The notes under the pieces: model-generated
What the model was told of the DNA's origin: nothing
The model's database searches: none
What the model saw: only the letters and a program-made list of their open reading frames with translations
Position numbers and translations under genes: made by a program
Part shown: piece after piece, positions 25,001 through 26,588 of the stretch
How positions within the stretch are numbered: position 1 is the stretch's first letter
Layout: each line of letters begins with the position of its first letter
Source: JBDRNO01 sp043811005
Lineage (GTDB): Bacteria > Bacteroidota > Bacteroidia > NORP154
Assembly: GCA_043811005.1 (NCBI GenBank)
Contig: JBDRNO010000090.1
Span: 1-26,588, forward strand
Length of the DNA: 26,588 nucleotides
Reading direction: 5' to 3'

Positions 25001-26588
25001 ATGATATAAATATAGAAACAAGCTCCTCCGCTGCTCCTGTAGCAGATTTTACAGCATATAATACGACCGTTTGTGCAGGTGATGTAATCTCATTTACAGA
25101 TATTAGCACAAATGTACCTACTTCATGGTCATGGACTTTTACCGGAGGTACGCCAAATTCAAGTACTGCTCAAAATCCTACCATAACTTATAATACACCT
25201 GGCACTTATACGGTTACATTAACTGCTGCTAATACTTACGGTAGTGATGTAGAAACAAAAACAAATTATATAACTGTTACAGCCGCTCCATCCATTAATC
25301 AAATAACAACAATAGATGCTTCTTGCGGCAATGCCGATGGACAAGCTACGGCAACTGTTTCTGGTGGCACAGCACCATACACCTACAGTTGGAGCAGTGG
25401 ATGTTCTGGTTCTACATGCACCGGCTTATCTGCAGGCAGTTATTCCCTCACAGTTACCGATGCCGGTGGATGTACAAATACTTCCACATTTTCCGTTAAT
25501 GATGCCAATGCACCCACTGCCACAATAAGCATAAACACTGCTATCACCTGTAATGGTAACTGCAATGGCAGTCTTACTGTTACTGCCACCGGTGGTACAG
25601 GCGCTTATACTTATTCATGGAACACCTCCCCCGTACAAAACACAGCAACTGCTACCGGTTTATGCGCTGGTTCTTATAATGTTACTGTAACAGATGCAAT
25701 TGGTTGTTCGGTTGTCCCTAATTACACACTTAGTGAACCAACTGCACTATCTCTTTCTACCGGTAGCGTTGATGCTACCTGCGGCAATGCTGACGGACAA
25801 GCTTCAGTTACTGTTTCCGGGGGTACAACACCATACACCTATAATTGGAGCAATGGATGTACAAATCCTACATGTACCGGCTTATTAGCCGCCAGCTATT
25901 CCGTTACAGTCACTGACGGCAATGGTTGTACCGCTTCTGGTAATACAACTGTTAATGCATCAGGTAGTATTACAGCTACTATAAGTGCAAGTACAGATGC
26001 TACATGTAATGGTATTTGTGATGGTACAGCAACTGCTTCCGGATCTAACGGAACTGCTCCTTACACCTATTCATGGAATACCACACCTCCTCAATCGGCT
26101 TCAACAGCAACAGGTCTCTGTGCCGGAATATCATATACGGTATCAGCAACCGATGCCAATGGTTGCTCTGCTACTGCTTCTGTATCTGTTTCAGAACCAA
26201 CTGCAGTATCTCTCACAACCGGCAGTGTCAACTCTACATGCGGTAATGCCGATGGAGAGGCATCCGTAACTGTTACAAGTGGCATTACACCATATACCTA
26301 TAGTTGGAGCAATGGTTGTACCAGCTCAACATGTACCGGATTATCTTCAGGCAGCTATTCTGTTTCAGTCACTGACGGCAATGGCTGTACAGCTACAGAC
26401 AATGTACCGGTAAATGATGAGGGTGCCCCCACATTAAGTACAACAAAAACCGATATAACTTGCTATGGCGATAATGATGGAACGGCAACTGTTACCGCAT
26501 TTGGCGGAACAACTCCATTAACTTATCTTTGGGATGACCCATCGGCACAAAATACAACAACCGCTACCGGCTTGGCTCCCGGAACATA
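22033..26588 (+). CDS. Secreted S1 (lysyl-endopeptidase-like) protease with PKD and SprB repeats, partial
   Basis: The frame opens at the ATG at 22033 and is still open at the window end (1518 full codons), so the 3' end is missing. A signal peptide ends NSNAQ. A prodomain precedes a trypsin-fold protease resembling the Achromobacter lysyl endopeptidase group. The probable triad is His262 (LTAFHCGD), Asp314 (GGSDFYLVEL) and Ser403 (EEGSSGSPIF), with several cysteines. PKD domain 1 covers about 476-560 (WSWTFTGGNP ... SPGLYTVSLTA). A jelly-roll-like insert (about 560-745), PKD 2 (746-831), a MAM-like domain (832-1000) and PKD 3 (1000-1085) follow. SprB-type repeats then run to the edge; five are whole and a sixth is cut. 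The repeats alternate between two subtypes. A T9SS sorting domain is expected beyond the window but is not seen. It likely digests or adheres to external protein. Confidence 0.92.
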   Translation, partial: MKKSNVCTFLLAIVFFLGLTINSNAQISEGGTPPSFNPGKSISGDYELQEFRKPDMAQIILEDGDPIKDGTLQRIAVSIPVNLSIANSGTWTDLPDGGRIWRLKLKSEDALALGVYYDDFWLPAGGKLFLYNEDKTQVIGGYTEYNNPVSGLFANELIQGETVTLEYLEPAKKTGNAIISISEIAYAYRNVNFLFMNLKDFGDAASCEVNINCSPEGNNWQDEKRGVARILIKTGAYYGWCSGSLVNNTDEDCTPYFLTAFHCGDGASTSDLNQWTFYFNYEASGCSNPGSQPSSNTMTGCSKKAEGDISGGSDFYLVELNNIIPDYYSPYYNGWNRVNTGSTSGVSIHHPSADIKKISTYSSTLSSSSPNIGGSQMASGAAWRVNGWVATTNGQGVSEEGSSGSPIFDNNGRVVGTLSGGSSDCSTPSYPDYYGKFWYHWDQNGGSSTVQLKPWLDPGNTGANTLSGTNQPCGNNPPVTDFIASATLMLVNDNIDFTDLSSGATSWSWTFTGGNPASSTLQNPVNIQYTSPGLYTVSLTATNTNGSDTETKVDYIEVVNAFTVCDTLHYPLPGTPTLYGVAAPESGYLFGNNSYGDEVKADYFDSYVGFDQIESVLIWFAAATISGGGENIEIAVWDDSGGSPNTQIGSKTIPLSDIVNDVNSSSLTHVVFDTPIAISGPFYVGVILPAIAGDTVAIVTNADGDTNPGTSWERWSGGTWYSVINAWGINIQSGIWPVVCPNAPNTPPVANFSGSPLIIFVDDFVDFTDQSINSPTSWNWSFTGGNPFSSTVENPANIQYTLAGTFDVSLTAANAYGSDNETKTNYIEVVEHTCENVAPDYTMGFEAGEDLFEWKIENSNGDNTTWAIYSGLPNSGTYSALNMWNNDAVTAADDWIFTKCLELNAANSYELTFYYRCGASGGTIYPEKLEVKIGNDQLSTAMTQTIIDLGQFSDTIYQQSVNTFSVGTTGQYYIGFHAYSDADQYFVALDDINIETSSSAAPVADFTAYNTTVCAGDVISFTDISTNVPTSWSWTFTGGTPNSSTAQNPTITYNTPGTYTVTLTAANTYGSDVETKTNYITVTAAPSINQITTIDASCGNADGQATATVSGGTAPYTYSWSSGCSGSTCTGLSAGSYSLTVTDAGGCTNTSTFSVNDANAPTATISINTAITCNGNCNGSLTVTATGGTGAYTYSWNTSPVQNTATATGLCAGSYNVTVTDAIGCSVVPNYTLSEPTALSLSTGSVDATCGNADGQASVTVSGGTTPYTYNWSNGCTNPTCTGLLAASYSVTVTDGNGCTASGNTTVNASGSITATISASTDATCNGICDGTATASGSNGTAPYTYSWNTTPPQSASTATGLCAGISYTVSATDANGCSATASVSVSEPTAVSLTTGSVNSTCGNADGEASVTVTSGITPYTYSWSNGCTSSTCTGLSSGSYSVSVTDGNGCTATDNVPVNDEGAPTLSTTKTDITCYGDNDGTATVTAFGGTTPLTYLWDDPSAQNTTTATGLAPGT
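25286..26588 (+). repeat. Alternating SprB-type repeats with a unit of about 456-459 bp
   Basis: Repeats 1, 3 and 5 carry CGNADG, a SWS.GC or NWS.GC core and CTGL. Repeats 2 and 4 carry CNGxC(N/D)G, SWNTxPxQ and ATGLCAG; repeat 6 is related to the second type with WDDP. The CGNADG codons begin at 25324, 25780 and 26239, spacings of 456 and 459 bp. So the duplicating unit is a pair of repeats, not a single one. Confidence 0.85.

Overview
The window looks like a chromosomal piece of an AT-rich member of the Bacteroidota. The evidence is the type IX secretion (T9SS) C-terminal sorting domains, PKD and SprB-type adhesin repeats, a gingipain-like C25 protease, a flotillin (FloA)/NfeD pair, Bacteroidota-type promoter hexamers (TAnnTTTG), the lack of strong Shine-Dalgarno sites, and intergenic regions packed with short palindromic repeats of the kind seen in many genomes of this phylum. 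I see no phage, plasmid, transposase, integrase or CRISPR array.

Layout. 1-8136: a 2565-residue exported protein with TPR, PD40 propeller, charged coiled-coil repeats, three SPOR-like domains and a repetitive C-terminus. 8304-11015: an M48 metalloprotease lipoprotein, an NfeD-type membrane protein and FloA, all on the plus strand. 11404-11478: tRNA-Arg(ACG). 11519-18085: two T9SS cargo proteins, a seven-repeat propeller protein and a C25 cysteine peptidase, separated by a 20-bp tandem array. 18148-21654, minus strand: Maf nucleotide pyrophosphatase, a UbiA-family prenyltransferase, a KdsC-like HAD phosphatase and a Rossmann/DUF2520 protein. Transcription of this block runs from DUF2520 to Maf. 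22033 to the window end: a secreted lysyl-endopeptidase-like S1 protease with PKD and alternating SprB repeats, cut off by the window edge.

Functionally the window mixes housekeeping membrane genes (FloA/NfeD quality control, KDO phosphatase, isoprenoid transferase, Maf) with a secreted arsenal: two proteases and one propeller protein that probably leave the cell through T9SS and attach to its surface.

The most unusual signal is the repeat content. A palindrome family with GTAGAGAC/GTCTCTAC ends occurs three times, and two copies sit in frame inside the DUF2520 gene, resembling the protein-coding palindromic elements known from Rickettsia. A repeat of about 220 bp occurs twice in inverted orientation 11 kb apart, and the two copies carry different small palindromes at exactly the same internal site. 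Two further cassettes of about 260-285 bp share outer inverted arms but have unrelated inner arms. A run of ten C in the giant gene lies just before its SPOR domains, so slippage either way would truncate the protein there. Functions are assigned by recognising motifs by eye; no database search was run.
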